Below the pieces are notes generated by a model, which saw nothing but the letters and a program-made list of their open reading frames with translations, was not told the origin of the DNA and ran no database searches. Below are positions 11,950 through 23,507 of a stretch of 64,000 nt of DNA, in pieces; within the stretch, counting starts at the first letter, position 1, and every line of letters begins with the position of its first letter. The position numbers were made by a program, and so were the translations under genes. Source of the DNA: Salticus scenicus (lineage: Eukaryota > Arthropoda > Arachnida > Araneae > Salticidae); NCBI GenBank assembly GCA_963930645.1, contig OZ005653.1:214388184-214452183 (forward strand), in the 5' to 3' direction.

Positions 11950-12218
11950 ATTTTAATCTGTCATGTTTGTGTATTTTATGCAAAAAATAAACATGAGTTT
12001 TATTTATCAAACGGAAACTTTTAGTTTGAAATATATATATATTTAAATTTCTTGAATGTGTGATTATTTGCAGCTAGACTTGAATGTATCGTCATTATTA
12101 ATAGCAATCAATATAGCAATTATATTTTTCCATAGGGTTTCGTAGTATGATGTTTATTAAATAAGTATTTCAATTTGTGTGTACTTCCTGTGTTAAATTA
12201 GGTTTTGTATTTTGCAAG

Positions 12219-12221
<3 letters not shown>

Positions 12222-12283
<62 letters not shown>
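12222..12283. repeat. (TA)n microsatellite, ~60 bp
   Basis: Long uninterrupted TA run followed by TTATA units. A shorter (TA)n lies at 11912-11945. Confidence 0.95.
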
Positions 12284-12287
<4 letters not shown>

Positions 12288-13081
12288 TATATTATATTTA
12301 ATTAGAAACTTTTAGAGTAAATAATTTTCTGTTTCTATAATTCGTGCAAAAATTCCGTCCGCACCTCTTAAAAATTAAATATTTCATTTTTTAAACTCTA
12401 TTTTCATGGACTTTTAGTATTAGTTAAATAGTGACAAAAATTATCTTTGCGTGACATATGAAACATTTTTAGCTAGAATTTTTCTGTAACAGAAATATGA
12501 AACGGAAATATAACATTGAAATATGACCTTTCAATTATAAACTCACTGCTATGTTTAAATATATATGTGATGTTTTATTAAGTGCTTGTAAAAGTTTTTT
12601 TTTTTTTTTTTTTTAATAAAAAAGTTTTATTTTGACATTTTTCATTATGTTATTTTATTTATAGCGCTATTATTTCAAAAATACTTTTTGTGATACTTTT
12701 TAACTTTTGACATGCTAAAATTTACTTGACAGTCCATTAACGTATTAATCTAAGTATTCAAATATCAAGTATTCAAAAGAAAGAAAATGTTCTGTTGCTT
12801 ATAGTAAATTATAAAATGAATAATTTATTTCTTATTAGATTTAAATATACAGGGTGTCTACAAATGATGAATCAAATTTAAAAAAAATCATATTTCAGAA
12901 ACTACTGCACATATTACAATAAGTGAAACATTAATGTAGATAGAAATAAACCAAGATTTTTACTTTCTTCTATATGTAATATAGAGAAAGTATTGGATTC
13001 GCGAAAATTTTCGAAGTCCACTTTTTGATGGATTTACATGTTTTGGGATATGGAGAACACGAATTAATAGTTTTTAGAAAA

Positions 13082-13123
<42 letters not shown>
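13082..13123 (+). repeat. (GTCT)n microsatellite in HINE-A
   Basis: About ten gtct units. GTCY microsatellites in the 5' half are a recurrent feature of DINE-1/Helentron-like elements; here one occurs in HINE-A and several in HINE-E. Confidence 0.9.
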
Positions 13124-13124
<1 letters not shown>

Positions 13125-13403
13125 ATCATTTTTTTGTGGACGCTGTATCTCACGAACCAATGAATGAAATTTAACCAAACTTGGTATTTAGTTGCACCCT
13201 GACATAATCTGGTGCTGATTAGATTTTGGGATCACTCGCTCAATAGGTGGCGTTGTGATCGCATTTTATGCAAATTTTTAACATGGCAGCATAGGACAAA
13301 ATTCCGTATAAATGGGCATAAAGAGAGTTATTTTACACTTGTGATTGTAAAATTAATAGGAATTATTGATAATAGTAGTAGTTAGCTAGGAAAAAAATTT
13401 TGT

Positions 13404-13729
13404 GCATGGGGGGGCATCGGTTCCCCCCCTGGGGAGGAAAATCTCCCCCCGGGGAAGTGAATTTTCAAGATGGGTATCTTTCGAAAGGTCTCGTTGATAA
13501 TAGTAATAGTTAATTTGGAAAAAAATTTTGTGCATGTGGGGGCATCGGTTGCCCCCCCACCTGGGGGGAAGTTCCCACCCGGGGGGGCAAAATTTCAAGA
13601 TGGGTATCTTTCGAAAGATCTCGTCAATACCTTTAAAACGAATGGTTGAACGATAAATCTGTGATAATTTAAACCAAAGTTATCGATTTTTTTATCTTTT
13701 AACAAAAAAAAACTTAGAAAAATATCGCA

Positions 13730-13760
<31 letters not shown>

Positions 13761-14056
13761 GAAATTTAACCAAACTTGGTATTTAGTTGGTCCCCGACAT
13801 AAACTGGTGCTGATTATGTTTGGGGATCAATAGCTCAACAGGTGGCGCTGTGATAGCATTTTATCTAAATTTTTAACATGGCAGCATAGGACAAAAATTC
13901 GTATAAATGTGCATAATTAGAGTTGTTTTAAACTTGTGATTGTAAAATTAATATGAATTATTGATAATAGTAGTATGTAACTAGGAAAAAAAATTTCTGC
14001 ATGGGGGGGCATCGCTTCCCCCCCTGGGGGGGAAGTACCACCCCGGGGGGGATAAA
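13404..14056 (+). repeat. C/G-tract hairpin blocks in HINE-A
   Basis: Three blocks (near 13404-13460, 13540-13590, 14003-14052) of the form gcatcgg-ttccccccctgggg-ggaa-...-ccccggggg, each preceded by aaaaaaattttgtgcatg. They are the most GC-rich part of the element and can fold into short strong hairpins. The copy at 53 kb has one such block. Confidence 0.75.
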
Positions 14057-14310
14057 TTTTCAAGATGGGTATCTCTTTAAAGGTCTCGTCAATACCTTTA
14101 AAACGAATGGTTGAACTATAAATCTGTGATAATTTAAAACAAAGTTATCGATTTTTTTCACTTTTAACAAAAAAAAAAAAAAAAAAACAGAAAAAAAAAA
14201 TCGTACTTTTTTTTTTTTTTTTAAATATTGTTACTGATTGAATATGTATAGGTAAATATAGAAGAAAGTCTTGTGGTGGCCACAACATACTAGTTTTTTT
14301 TTTTAGTGAG

Positions 14311-15561
14311 TTACAAATGTTCGATGTGTGACCATCTTGTTACACGGTATACGTCCAATCTTTAACCCTTTTCGGCGCAAGACAATTTGGATCCTTTAAA
14401 TTATACTGCCACCGGAATTCGTGAACTAAATTATAGTAAAAGAAATTTTGAATTTTAAGGTTAAGAAAACTGGCTTTTTCTGATATGTTAAAAACGTAAG
14501 TTTTTTCTAAAAAATTTCTGGGATGAATTATTGCAGTTGGGAAGTGAAATTAGGTGGTATAAAATATATCCCACCGCGCATGAAAGGGTTAATCCAGTTC
14601 GTTCCATACATTTTTTAGCATTACTCTATCTATGGTTCGTAATGCTGCACAAAAGCGTTCCTTAAGTCCATGCAGTGTTTCTGGCTTAGGTGGTGCATAA
14701 AGAATGTCTATGACGTAACCCCACAAAAAGAAATCACATGGCGTTAGGTCTGGGAATCTTGGTGGCCATGTGATTAAGGGTAAATCGCCGTCTACCGCAC
14801 GCACCATCCATCGGTGTGGAAGCTCCTGGTTCAAGTAACTACACACCTGCAAAAAACAATGAGGTGGCGCTCCATCCTGCTCAAACATAAAGTCTGAGCT
14901 GTTCTCAAGCAGCTGTGAGAATAACCAAAATTTACAAATTGTTCAGATAATTGTCACCTGTTACTGTTTTCTCAGTAGAGAAAAACGGCCTATACAATTT
15001 TTTCTGTGACTTCGTACAAAAACCATTCAGTCTTGGTGAATCTCTAGTAAACTGCGCAATATCATGAGGATTTTCACTTCCCCACATTATGACGATTTTT
15101 ATGTCTGATAATTGGAAGGTTTCTCCATCTGATAAAATCAGTTTATTCGAGAAATCTCCACTTTCCAATTCCTCTTTCATGCGAGCACAAAAGGCATTTT
15201 GTGCATTATTTCCTTCTCTGTTATTTGTTGTGTAAGTAGCAATTGATACGGCAAGAAATTTGATTTTTTTCCGTAAAATGTTCCATACCGTTCTCTGGGG
15301 CATTCCAAGTTCAGGGGCGGCAACTCTCGTAGACAAAACTCTGCCTCATCCTCTCCACTGTTTCTTCCGAAGCACTTGGTCGGCCTCTGTGTCTGTTTTA
15401 CACAAACAATCTGTTTCTTTAAATTGATTGACGCAGAATTCTCTTGTTGGTTGATGCTTCTTTTCCGTAGCAATTTCTAAGTGTACGTTGCACCGAAGTA
15501 TCTGAAAGAAAAACCGTGCATACTCTAATACGCAAAAGCTCTTCTCTGTCGTTGTCGCCAT
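14311..15561 (-). pseudogene. mariner transposase (rosa-like), broken
   Basis: Cut-and-paste transposase acting on the TIRs at 12850 and 15752. The start is MATTTEKSFCVLEYARFF, the usual N-terminus of this family. Next come the helix-turn-helix region (PELGMPQRTVWNILRKK), the first catalytic Asp (ILSDGETF), WGSENPH, VTGDNYL, the second Asp (EQDGAPPH) and PPRFPDLTPCDFFLWGYV with the third. The spacing between the last two Asp residues is 46, near the 41 of DD41D rosa elements. The terminal RLDVYRVTRWSHIEHL lies beyond the inserted piggyBac-type MITE. Without the MITE the gene is about 1020 bp (~340 codons), the normal length. Several frameshifts break it. Confidence 0.85.
14366..14588. mobile_element. 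piggyBac-type MITE, copy A (in transposase)
   Basis: Flanked by TTAA on both sides (14362-14365, 14589-14592), with ends cccttttcggcgc and, inverted, ccctttcatgcgc. TTAA duplication and CCCTTT ends are typical of piggyBac. Removing it with one TTAA restores continuity of the mariner transposase C-terminus, which dates it after the mariner. Relatives at 43199-43402 and 47197-47399. Confidence 0.8.
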
Positions 15562-15604
15562 GTTTAAATTTCAATCAGAGCGATCTTGAATGTGCTGAAA
15601 TTTG

Positions 15605-15613
15605 TTGTTCATT

Positions 15614-15648
<35 letters not shown>
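15605..15648. repeat. poly-A tract inside mariner
   Basis: Run of about 30 A within the mariner end, upstream of the transposase start. Confidence 0.8.
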
Positions 15649-15649
<1 letters not shown>

Positions 15650-15721
15650 TGGTATATTTTTCTTTAAATTCATGTATCATATATTGTAATATGTGCAGTA
15701 GTTTCGAAAATATCACTTTTT

Positions 15722-15987
15722 AAAATCGGGACCATCATTTGTACTCACCGTGTATACGCATTTATAAATGTTATAGTATATTTCTTTATAGATATATAAT
15801 GAAGAAATGTAATTGTACCCCGAGGTAAAGGACACCGTGCGCATTTTGTGAACCCTCTTCACAAAATGGACATGGTGTCCTTTACCTTTAGGGCAGAAAT
15901 ATATTTCTTAATTATATATCTATAAAGAAATATACTTTAACATTTAATGCATATACAGGGGGAGTTCAAATGATGGACCCGATTTTG
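15722..15987. repeat. ~266-bp palindrome at mariner end
   Basis: Two ~130-bp arms with a 5-nt loop (ccctc, 15853-15857). The left arm runs from aaatcgggaccatcatttgt (the mariner right end) through the flanking gtatacgcattt, ttctttatagatatataat and aggtaaaggacacc to cattttgtgaa. The right arm is its inverse and ends in the same mariner terminus (tgatggacccgatttt). The duplication therefore includes a transposon end plus its neighbouring DNA. The right terminus leads into 35 bp of unrelated sequence and a poly-A run. Confidence 0.8.
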
Positions 15988-16027
15988 AATTTTAAATTCC
16001 TTTATGGCGCACTGGATTCAGCATTCG

Positions 16028-16062
<35 letters not shown>

Positions 16063-16814
16063 AATCAGTAGAGTTTTTGCATCCCAAATGAAAGGATAAA
16101 TAGAAATATAAAGTAAATAGTAAGATTCTTAGATTTTGTGTTACATTTAGTGTATAACTTTAATTTATTTAATTTATTTTATGGTCTTAACTATAAAATC
16201 AAAACGTGGTTAAATAACCGTTACCTAAAAATACGGTTAAACGTATGGACTGAAAACTGCTGTTCAAATAATTGTTTTCTTACGGCGAAAATGTTTACAG
16301 TGTATTTATTCATTTATTTATTTATTTAATTTGTGTGTGTGTAACTCCATTTTGGTCTGATTTCTCTTGCTATGGAGTTTGAAATAGCATAAATATATTC
16401 CTGATCTTTATTAACAATGCAAATGACATCAGCTATGGGAAGGCCTGAATGTTTTAATCAATGAAAAGTATTTCAGACGTTCATAAAATATTTTTAGTAA
16501 AAAAATACTAGTTAGCCAAAAAGCGGAAAAATGATCGACTGGACTATAAATGCTCTTTTGGGTGCAAAAATAATCGCTAAATCTGTAACAACGAAACACC
16601 CATAAAAATCATTCACATTAAAAATCAACGAAATGGAATAGATACGTTTATCAGATTTTTTTTTCAAATGTGGATATACACATATAAAGGCTAGTGTGTG
16701 AAAATTTTAAAGCAAATATTTCTTTTTTGTGTAAAATAAAATAACTGAATACCTGTAGTTTTAAATAAGAAATTTTCATGCTTCTACTTTGCATAGAACA
16801 TACTTTTTGAATTA
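15988..16814. other. AT-rich DNA, no gene seen
   Basis: Starts with the remnant next to the palindrome and a ~29-bp poly-A run (16031-16059). A TTTA simple repeat lies near 16304-16328. The 63-aa plus ORF at 16138 is lysine- and asparagine-rich, as expected from chance. Confidence 0.45.
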
Positions 16815-18484
16815 TCTATATTATAAAATCAGACTTTTGTCTGTAAATTCGTAAAAATCGAAAATTTTTGTAATATCTTCACGTTTCACACACCATGAAA
16901 GCCGAAGATGACTTCAGAAAATTTTGCCTCTGAGTGTGTGTCATCGTGTCTGTATGTCGCTATTTTTGTCCGGGCATCACGCAAGAACGGCTGGACGGAA
17001 TTCAACGGCACTTGGCAGAATTTTAGGTCTTCACCCAACTCAAAATTTATCAACTTTTCAGAATCTCTTCCCCGTTCCCCCCTGGGGGGCAAAAGACACG
17101 TTTTTCTGGGTTTCACTTGAGAACGGCTGGACAGAATTCAACGGCGCTTCGCAAGAATTTAGGTCGTTACCGAACTTAAAATTACATCTATCAACTTTTC
17201 ATAAATTCCCCCACGTTCCCTCTCTGGGGGGTAAAAGACAAAAACACGTTTCTCCAGGTATTACTTCAAACAGCTGGAGAGAATTCAACGGCGCTTCGCA
17301 GGAATTTAAGTTTTTACTCAACTTAAAATTATATCTATCAAATTTTCAGAAATTTCTTCACGTTTCCCCGTGGGGGGGGGCAACAGAAGACAAAAACACG
17401 TTTGTCCGGGTATTACTTGAGAACGGCTTGACAGAATTCAACGGTGCTTCGCAGGAATTTAAATCTTTACACATATAAAATTATATATATCAACTTTTCA
17501 GAAATTCCTCCACGTCCCACCCCCCTGGGGGGCAAAATACAAAAACACATTTGTTTGGGTATCACTTGAGTGCGGCTGGACGTTATTCAACGGCGCTTTG
17601 CAGGAATTTAGGTCTTTACCCAACTTAAAATTGTATCTATCAACTTTTCCGAAATTATTCCTCTTTACCCCCTGGGGGAGGCAACAGACAAAAACACGTT
17701 TGTAAGCATAACTCGGCTTCTAATTTATTCACAGTAAAGAAATTGCACATGGGGAGACTAGACATGAGTACAAATAATACATTATCTGCATTTATGAATT
17801 TCCGATTTTAAAGGAAGGGAGGGGGGGGGGGGTATATTGAAAATTCCAGATTTTTGAGTAGACCTACTAAAAATGTAACAAATATATTGAAAAAAGGCTA
17901 TGCGACTTCCTTAGGATATTTCCAAGTTTTTTTTTTTAGGTTTGCGGGTTTTGTTTTTTTTTTGGTGGGGGGGGGGGGGGTTACAAGGGGGCAAACTCGA
18001 GACACCCCTTTTAGCGCTAAATTTGTCCTGAGAAATCTATGGGATCTGCGGTCACGAAATTCGGTGAGTAAATTGTTTATATATATCCGACCCTTACTAT
18101 AACGGGATTTTACGAAATTCCTCCCCCCCTTACTCCCTTGGTGTCGAGAGGGCTATAAACACGTGTAAAAACACGTTTCCCCATTTGAATTCGCCTTAAA
18201 TTATCTCAGATTGGCGAACTTTGGTGTGTGGATGTTGATTAGGTGTACGCATTATGTACTTTGTCGAGATTTCGGAAAACTTCGAACTTAGCCACTGGAG
18301 AAGGGGAAGTAAGAACCGGGTAAGTTGTGCCGAAGGCAGTAGGAACACGGACTCCTCACGTTACGAGCCAGGAAAACCTCTACCGAACACAGCGAGAACT
18401 TCAACTCAGGTTAATTAATAATGATATGGAATTTTGACAACACATTTCAGTATTGTGTCCAGCGAAGCGGGCAAAGCCTGCTAG
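16815..18484 (+). mobile_element. Complete nonautonomous Helitron (1670 bp)
   Basis: 5' end A|TCTATATTATAAAATCAGA, 3' end with the stem AGCGGGC-aaa-GCCTGCT overlapping the terminal CTAG, followed by T: insertion between A and T with no target duplication, the Helitron hallmarks. The interior has no Rep or helicase coding but about five tandem copies of a ~150-bp unit, then the 'gtccagcgaagcgggc' tail common to many arthropod Helitrons. The 184-aa plus ORF at 16924-17478 runs through the repeats and is not a gene. Related ends at 1-41, 1190-1465, 30505-30535. Confidence 0.8.
16985..17700 (+). repeat. ~150-bp tandem repeats in Helitron
   Basis: Repeating block starting near acggctggacggaattcaac at 16987, 17123, 17270, 17423 and 17573. 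Each continues with ggcgcttcgcaggaattta, aacttaaaattatatctatc, aacttttcagaaattcc, a C-run/G-run (ccccctggggggc) and caaaaacacgtttgtccggg. The spacing is 134-153 bp. Confidence 0.85.
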
Positions 18485-18798
18485 TTAAACATATGCACTG
18501 AAAATCTATTGCACAGTTAAAGGGTTATTGAAACACTCCATTATTTGACTTCAGTGTAATATTTACAATGTAATCAACTTTTTTTTTTAACATTATGAAA
18601 CTAAACATGTAAAAATATTAAAGGTAGTGATTTATGCAATATATTTAGAGAATCTGCAAGAAATAATTTTCTATATATATATATATATATATAATTTAAT
18701 AAATGAAGAATGTAATTTGTAAAAAAATAAATTTTTATTTTAAATAATAGTAATAATATAAAACCATTCAAACATGATATATAATGAGAAAATAACGA

Positions 18799-19991
18799 TT
18801 ACTTTTTGGCCGAACACTCTAGTGAGGAAAGTATTGTAATCATGTCAAAAACCCGCATTTGAGAATTTGGTGTTCCTACACGTTTTGAGGTCCCCTGAAT
18901 TTATATTTACTATTTGTACGATGATGTACGTGTGTATGTGTGCATGTATTTGAGTGAACACGATAACGCATAAACGCTTTGTTCGCTTGAGCTGAAAGTA
19001 GTTGCACACGTTACAAGTCACGATAGCACAAACGCTATTGATTTTGGTGAATCTAGCGCTCATAGATTTTTTACAGGTACACTAAGAAAAATTCTTTATC
19101 ATTATGGTCTATGGGCCATTTTTTTTTTTTTTTTTTTTTAATTCAATAGCGTCTAAATGCCTTTTTCGACCGAGATGGCATTTTATGTACATGTTATGAG
19201 TCACCGTCACACGGAATGTATAAATTTTGGTAAAGCTAGCGTTTATAGTTTTTTTTTTTTTTTTTTTCAGGGTCACGAAGAAAAATTCTTTATCGTTATG
19301 GCCTATATGGGCCCAAATTCTTTAAACTGCGATAGTGTCTAAACCCCTTATTCAATTGAACTGCAAATTTGTACACATGCTTTAACTCACTGTTGCACGA
19401 AGTGAATAAATTTTGGTGAATCTAGCACGTGTAGTTCTTTTACCGGAAGACAACGAAAAATTCTTTATCAATGCTCTATGCGCTCAAAATATTTAAAGGG
19501 CGACAGCATCTAAACGCCATATTGTATTGCGCTGAAAATTTATATTCATGTTATAGATCATTGTCACGCTAAGTATATTTAGTTGGAATCATGTATCACT
19601 TATAGTTTATTCCGAGGATCACAGAGAAAATTTATTTATCTTTGTACCTTACGGGTTCAAATTGTTTAAAGAGTTAGAGCGTCTAAACGCCTCATTCTAT
19701 TTAGTTAAAAACGTACATAAATATTACAGGTCACTGTCGCACAAGCTGTATAAATTGCCGTGAGTTTCGATCTTAAATATTTTTACAGGGACAAAACGAA
19801 ATTTCTTCAACATCATGATCGATGTTTAAAATATTTGAAGGGCGATTGCGTTAATTTGAAGAACATACTACATAGAGAAAAATAATATATCTTATTATAA
19901 TTTTCTTTTGTTCATTTAATGACATTTTTTACTTCATTTATACAACCTTCAATTACTTAATGTTCGGAAAATCAAGTGGAGTTACTCCATT
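18799..19991 (+). mobile_element. Helentron-like element HINE-B, copy 1
   Basis: 5' side actttttggccgaacactct, with hairpin partner agtgaggaaagt. The 3' side is tgttcggaaaatcaag, then the stem-loop TGGAGT-t-ACTCCA and a T-run. The interior has roughly six diverged ~160-bp repeats, each with 'aaaaattctttatc(a/g)ttatgg', 'gcgtctaaacgcc', 'cactgtcgcac' and 'ttttggtgaatctagcg'. A second copy, on the minus strand and interrupted, is at 52441-54250. Noncoding. Confidence 0.7.
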
Positions 19992-22031
19992 TTTTTTTTT
20001 TTTTTTGTAAGATAAAGGAGTTTAAATATAGTTATTAAATTAATGATGAATGGATAAACTGGGAATCTGTTAGGACTTTTAAAAGCCAGAAAAAGAATCA
20101 TTTTATACTGTAAACCGTAAATATTGAGGTCAAGTTGTACTGTCTACACTTGGGACCCAGGACTGGTTGAGATGCCCTTCATGAGCGGTCTTCTTAATGT
20201 GGTATTGACTATTTTCAGGTGGGAATGACCTAGGGAGCAAGATCTGTATTCAAACCCAGAACTTCTCATCTACCAGCTCAGAAATAAAAAGCTTCTCAGG
20301 TATTGGTTTGGCAAAAAAGTAAAAGGTAAATGTATACATATATTGTCTTAAACTGTAAAAGGAATAACTAAAAAAGACTATCACGTTCTTCTTAATTAAA
20401 TAAATCATAAAAAAACAGCATTCAAATTTTTATTTTTATTTTTATTTTTTAACAAGATATCAATAACAATCGCACATTCTTGTACTGAATCTTAACACAG
20501 GTAATTTCATTTTATTATGTTACAAATTCAGTATGAAACTTTCAGTTGAATAGATATAAATCATCAATGAGAAATAATATCTCACTTCAGAAAACTACTT
20601 TATAAAGGAAAGGAGAAATCTGTGAAATATATTCATAAAAGTATAAATTCGTCCCCCTTAATGAAAGACTAGAAAACCTTTTTAAGAGCAAATAAAAGGA
20701 ACTGGTAAAAGTTTCCGATGATAAGGAGTTCCATTAAGACATCAAAGTTTTCTAAAAGCTTCTTTGAAATGAGAATGAAAATGAGAGGGGAGAATATATC
20801 AGAACCTTTCAAAAAGTCACAGAAAATAAACCAAAAAATGACAGAAATATGAGGTATGACAAAAGTTTAAAAAAAGTAGACAGTTGTGGATTTTCAAAGT
20901 TTATATTTTAGTTTAGTTAATTTTGTTTCAAAAAATATTTCTTTTTTCTAAACTTTCATTCAACATACGATAAAACAGAAAAAACTAAAAGTGACTTTTA
21001 CTAAACAAAGTTTCACTAATTCAATTTCTTGTATCCTGATCTTTCTGCGGTTGGAACTTTAAACATGAAAATGTTTTACATTTCTGGGATTCATTCACTC
21101 AAAAGATATTTTTAAAACTTTAGTTTCAATGTCGTTTAAAATTCTATCAATTAAAAAAATAATAATATTATTATTATTATGTAAATTTTTAAAAGTTTTA
21201 TTTAAAAAAAAGCATATTTTTATTTATAAAATATGTTTATAGACATTACATTGTATTGCAGAAAACTATTAAATCTAAAAATTTCTGCAATACAATCACT
21301 TTTGGAAATATTAATCCAAGTAGTTGCCAACATTTAGGTTCTTAATTAATAATTCTTTACCACTATTTTTTAATATTATTTATCAATACTAATAACCATT
21401 GATAGTTAGTAGAAACCTGATATTAAAATATTCTATTAAAAATTTGTGCCTCTGAGATATTAAAAATTTGTGGTTATTAACTATATGAAAACCGGAAAAG
21501 TTTTTGAAAACGAATTCGTAATAAGTTAAACCATGTGTAGATGGGTTACAAATATTAATCGTTGAATGATTTAATTTACTTGATATATTTTATAAAAGTT
21601 TGGTTTTATTCATTTATATTATTTATTTATTTATTTTTTGCTTAAATCATTATGTTGATATGATTTTACCAAAATTCTTAATACGTGCTCCTTATTATCT
21701 CATAATTATTATGCTCATGCAAAATAAACACAAACATTTCACGTTAGGTAATATAAACGTTAAAATTATTATAGTTATTCACATGCTATATTGTATAATA
21801 TTTTTAAAATATATTAATAATAGTTTATATTAATGATAATATTTTATAAAATTAAATTAAAGTTTATTTTATTTTATTTTATTTATAATACTTGAATATT
21901 TGTATTGTATGTTTACTGTGATAGTATTCTGAAATATATTTATTTATTTATTTATTTCTAAAAATTATTTGAAAATTAAAAGTGTATCTGATTTGAATTT
22001 TAATTCTTTACATGCTCGATTATAGAGGATA

Positions 22032-22062
<31 letters not shown>

Positions 22063-22235
22063 TCAGAAATTTGAATTACATATTATAAACTTATGTATAT
22101 GTATATAGTGCATGTATAACATGCTCTAAAATGCAAAATTAAAACTGTAAAATGCAAAATAAAAATTGTAATATAAATTGTGAAAATGCAACACTATGAA
22201 GATTCGCTTGCAGTAGTATAAAAATGCATAGGTAT
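19992..22235. other. AT-rich DNA, no gene recognised
   Basis: Holds poly-T (19989-20006), TTTTA repeats (about 20427-20450 and 21865-21885), an ATT run (22032-22063) and many short chance ORFs. At 20120-20290 the sequence is less AT-rich, with a phrase (tattcaaacccagaa) faintly like a Pol III B box, not enough to call a SINE. Confidence 0.4.
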
Positions 22236-23495
22236 ACTCAGCAAAACCTGTTACGCTGACGATCTGACTTGCAAGTTAGTGATTTACTTATAATGCAAGG
22301 TAAAAGAGAAGGAATTAGTGGCTGCACCAACTGCTTCTATTTTCTGGTGCTTACGGAATCCAGCACTGCAAGAAGTTTTTTTCTTTCCAGAAGACTCGTG
22401 GGGATTAAGAGATGGCTGGGCGAAGAAATCGACGAGAATTTCGGCAATCTAAAGATTTTAGGAGGGGTCAAATTGTAGGTTTTCGTACGGCTGCTAGATT
22501 TTATCCCTACATCGCTGATAAAATACATGTAGATATTTCCACTGTGCTTGAGATTTGGACCTAATGGATCGAATATGGAACTGTAAATCCTCATGAAAGA
22601 CCATGTTTACCAAAACGTACAACAGAACTTACAGCGTACAACAGAAGACACATCGGAAGGAATGCAATGATGGGCCCTCAATAATCTGTTCTTGAAATTC
22701 TGAGGAATGTGCCGGGATCTTCGGAAGCTTTAGTGTACATGAGAACAGTTTAATGAAGTAGGCTTACATTTATGGCGTCCTTTACGATGACTGCGATTGA
22801 CGTCAAATTACCGACGTGAAAGGTTTCGATAGTGTCGAGATCGAGCTACTTGGACAACAAAATGACACAATGTGGTGCTCAGTGACGAATTTAGGTTCTG
22901 TTTGTCTAATGATAGACGCCGTCTGAGAGCCTGGAAAAACTGGGAAAGAGGGAATCCGAATACTGAACGCTACAGCCCTTATTAGCGTAAAATAAAGTTT
23001 TGGAGTGCAATCACACAAGATAGCGGGTCACTCCTGGCACGCATCAGAGACATACAGACGGCACGATGATATGTTTCTCGGATGTTACACCGGTTGTTTT
23101 GCCATAACAGCACATTGCACTCATTAGAAAACAAGCTGTGCGGCATGTCAAGCTGCTACCTTGGCTTTCGAGGTGTCCTGATCTCTCACTATTCAAGAAT
23201 CTGTGGGACATTATAGGCAGTCATTTATTCCCAAGTCGCAATAAGCGGACGAATTTTTGAGAATAATTAAAAGGGAATGAGCTTCCCTTTCCTACTATCC
23301 GCATGCTAACTGAATATGTACATCGAAGAATTGCTGCATGAATCGCTACAAGAGTAAGTCCTAATTCGTACTAACCACCACGTATTACGCCGTTGTATCT
23401 AAAATTATTTTTATTAACTAAAAATAACTTAATTCGCAGGTAACACATAACGTTGTTATAGCGTTGCAAGTAAGTCTGCTCAGTGACAAATTAGT
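22236..23495 (+). mobile_element. Tc1-like element, degenerate
   Basis: The transposase pseudogene is flanked on the right by ttgcaagtaagtctgctcag (inverted: ctgagcagacttacttgcaa) and on the left by actcagcaaaacctgttacg and tctgacttgcaagttagt. These partly match as inverted repeats but have diverged, so the exact ends are uncertain. A younger MITE sits 13 bp beyond the right end. Confidence 0.6.
22410..23355 (+). pseudogene. Tc1-like transposase, broken
   Basis: The first 50 codons read cleanly from ATG at 22410: MAGRRNRREFRQSKDFRRGQ, then IVGFRTAARFYPYIADKI and VDISTVLEIWT before an in-frame TAA. This is the paired-like DNA-binding region (R-GQIVG-R-AG-S...IA...VSTV..W). Later pieces in shifted frames include the first catalytic Asp (VLSDEFRFCLSNDRRRLRAW), KFWSAI, a degenerate QQDNARPH region, and RRIAA near the end. 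About 315 codons, near the usual ~340. Several stops and frameshifts; nonfunctional. Confidence 0.8.
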
Positions 23496-23507
23496 TTTAA
23501 CAACGTT

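Larger units (their letters stand above)
12958..14293 (+). mobile_element. Helentron-like element HINE-A, copy 1
   Basis: The 5' tip TTTTTACTTTCTTCTATAT is followed by a hairpin partner (atatagagaaagta). The 3' side has ATATAGAAGAAAGT, a perfect 14-bp inverted copy of ACTTTCTTCTATAT. Then come the 3' stem-loop TTGTGG-tgg-CCACAA and the end ACTAG next to a T-run. A GTCT microsatellite lies at 13082-13123. Inside, a ~590-bp block (from gaaatttaaccaaacttgg, 13168 and 13758) is duplicated. These are hallmarks of Helentron/DINE-1-type nonautonomous elements, which insert between two Ts. A second copy is at 52776-53543. No protein is encoded. Confidence 0.75.
12850..15752 (-). mobile_element. mariner (rosa-like) element with two nested insertions
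   Basis: Terminal inverted repeats: left cagggtgtctacaaatgatg; right, reverse complement, cacggtgagtacaaatgatg. The arms stay similar for about 90 bp (both contain gaaactactgcacatattac). Both ends are flanked by TA, the Tc1/mariner target duplication. Total length is 2903 bp; removing the Helentron-like element (12958-14293) and the piggyBac-type MITE with one TTAA leaves about 1340 bp, the normal size of a mariner. The transposase lies on the minus strand and is broken, so the element is dead. Confidence 0.85.

Noticed and set aside
16924..17478. 184-aa ORF, the longest in the window
   Set aside because: It runs through the tandem repeats of a nonautonomous Helitron; the repeat drifts between frames and there is no domain or codon signal.
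18485..18798. Possible gene promoter between Helitron and HINE-B
   Set aside because: Only AT-rich DNA with a (TA)n at 18673-18693; no TATA/initiator pair followed by an open frame.
20120..20290. SINE with a B-box-like tattcaaaccc
   Set aside because: No A box at the right distance, no tail and no second copy in the window.
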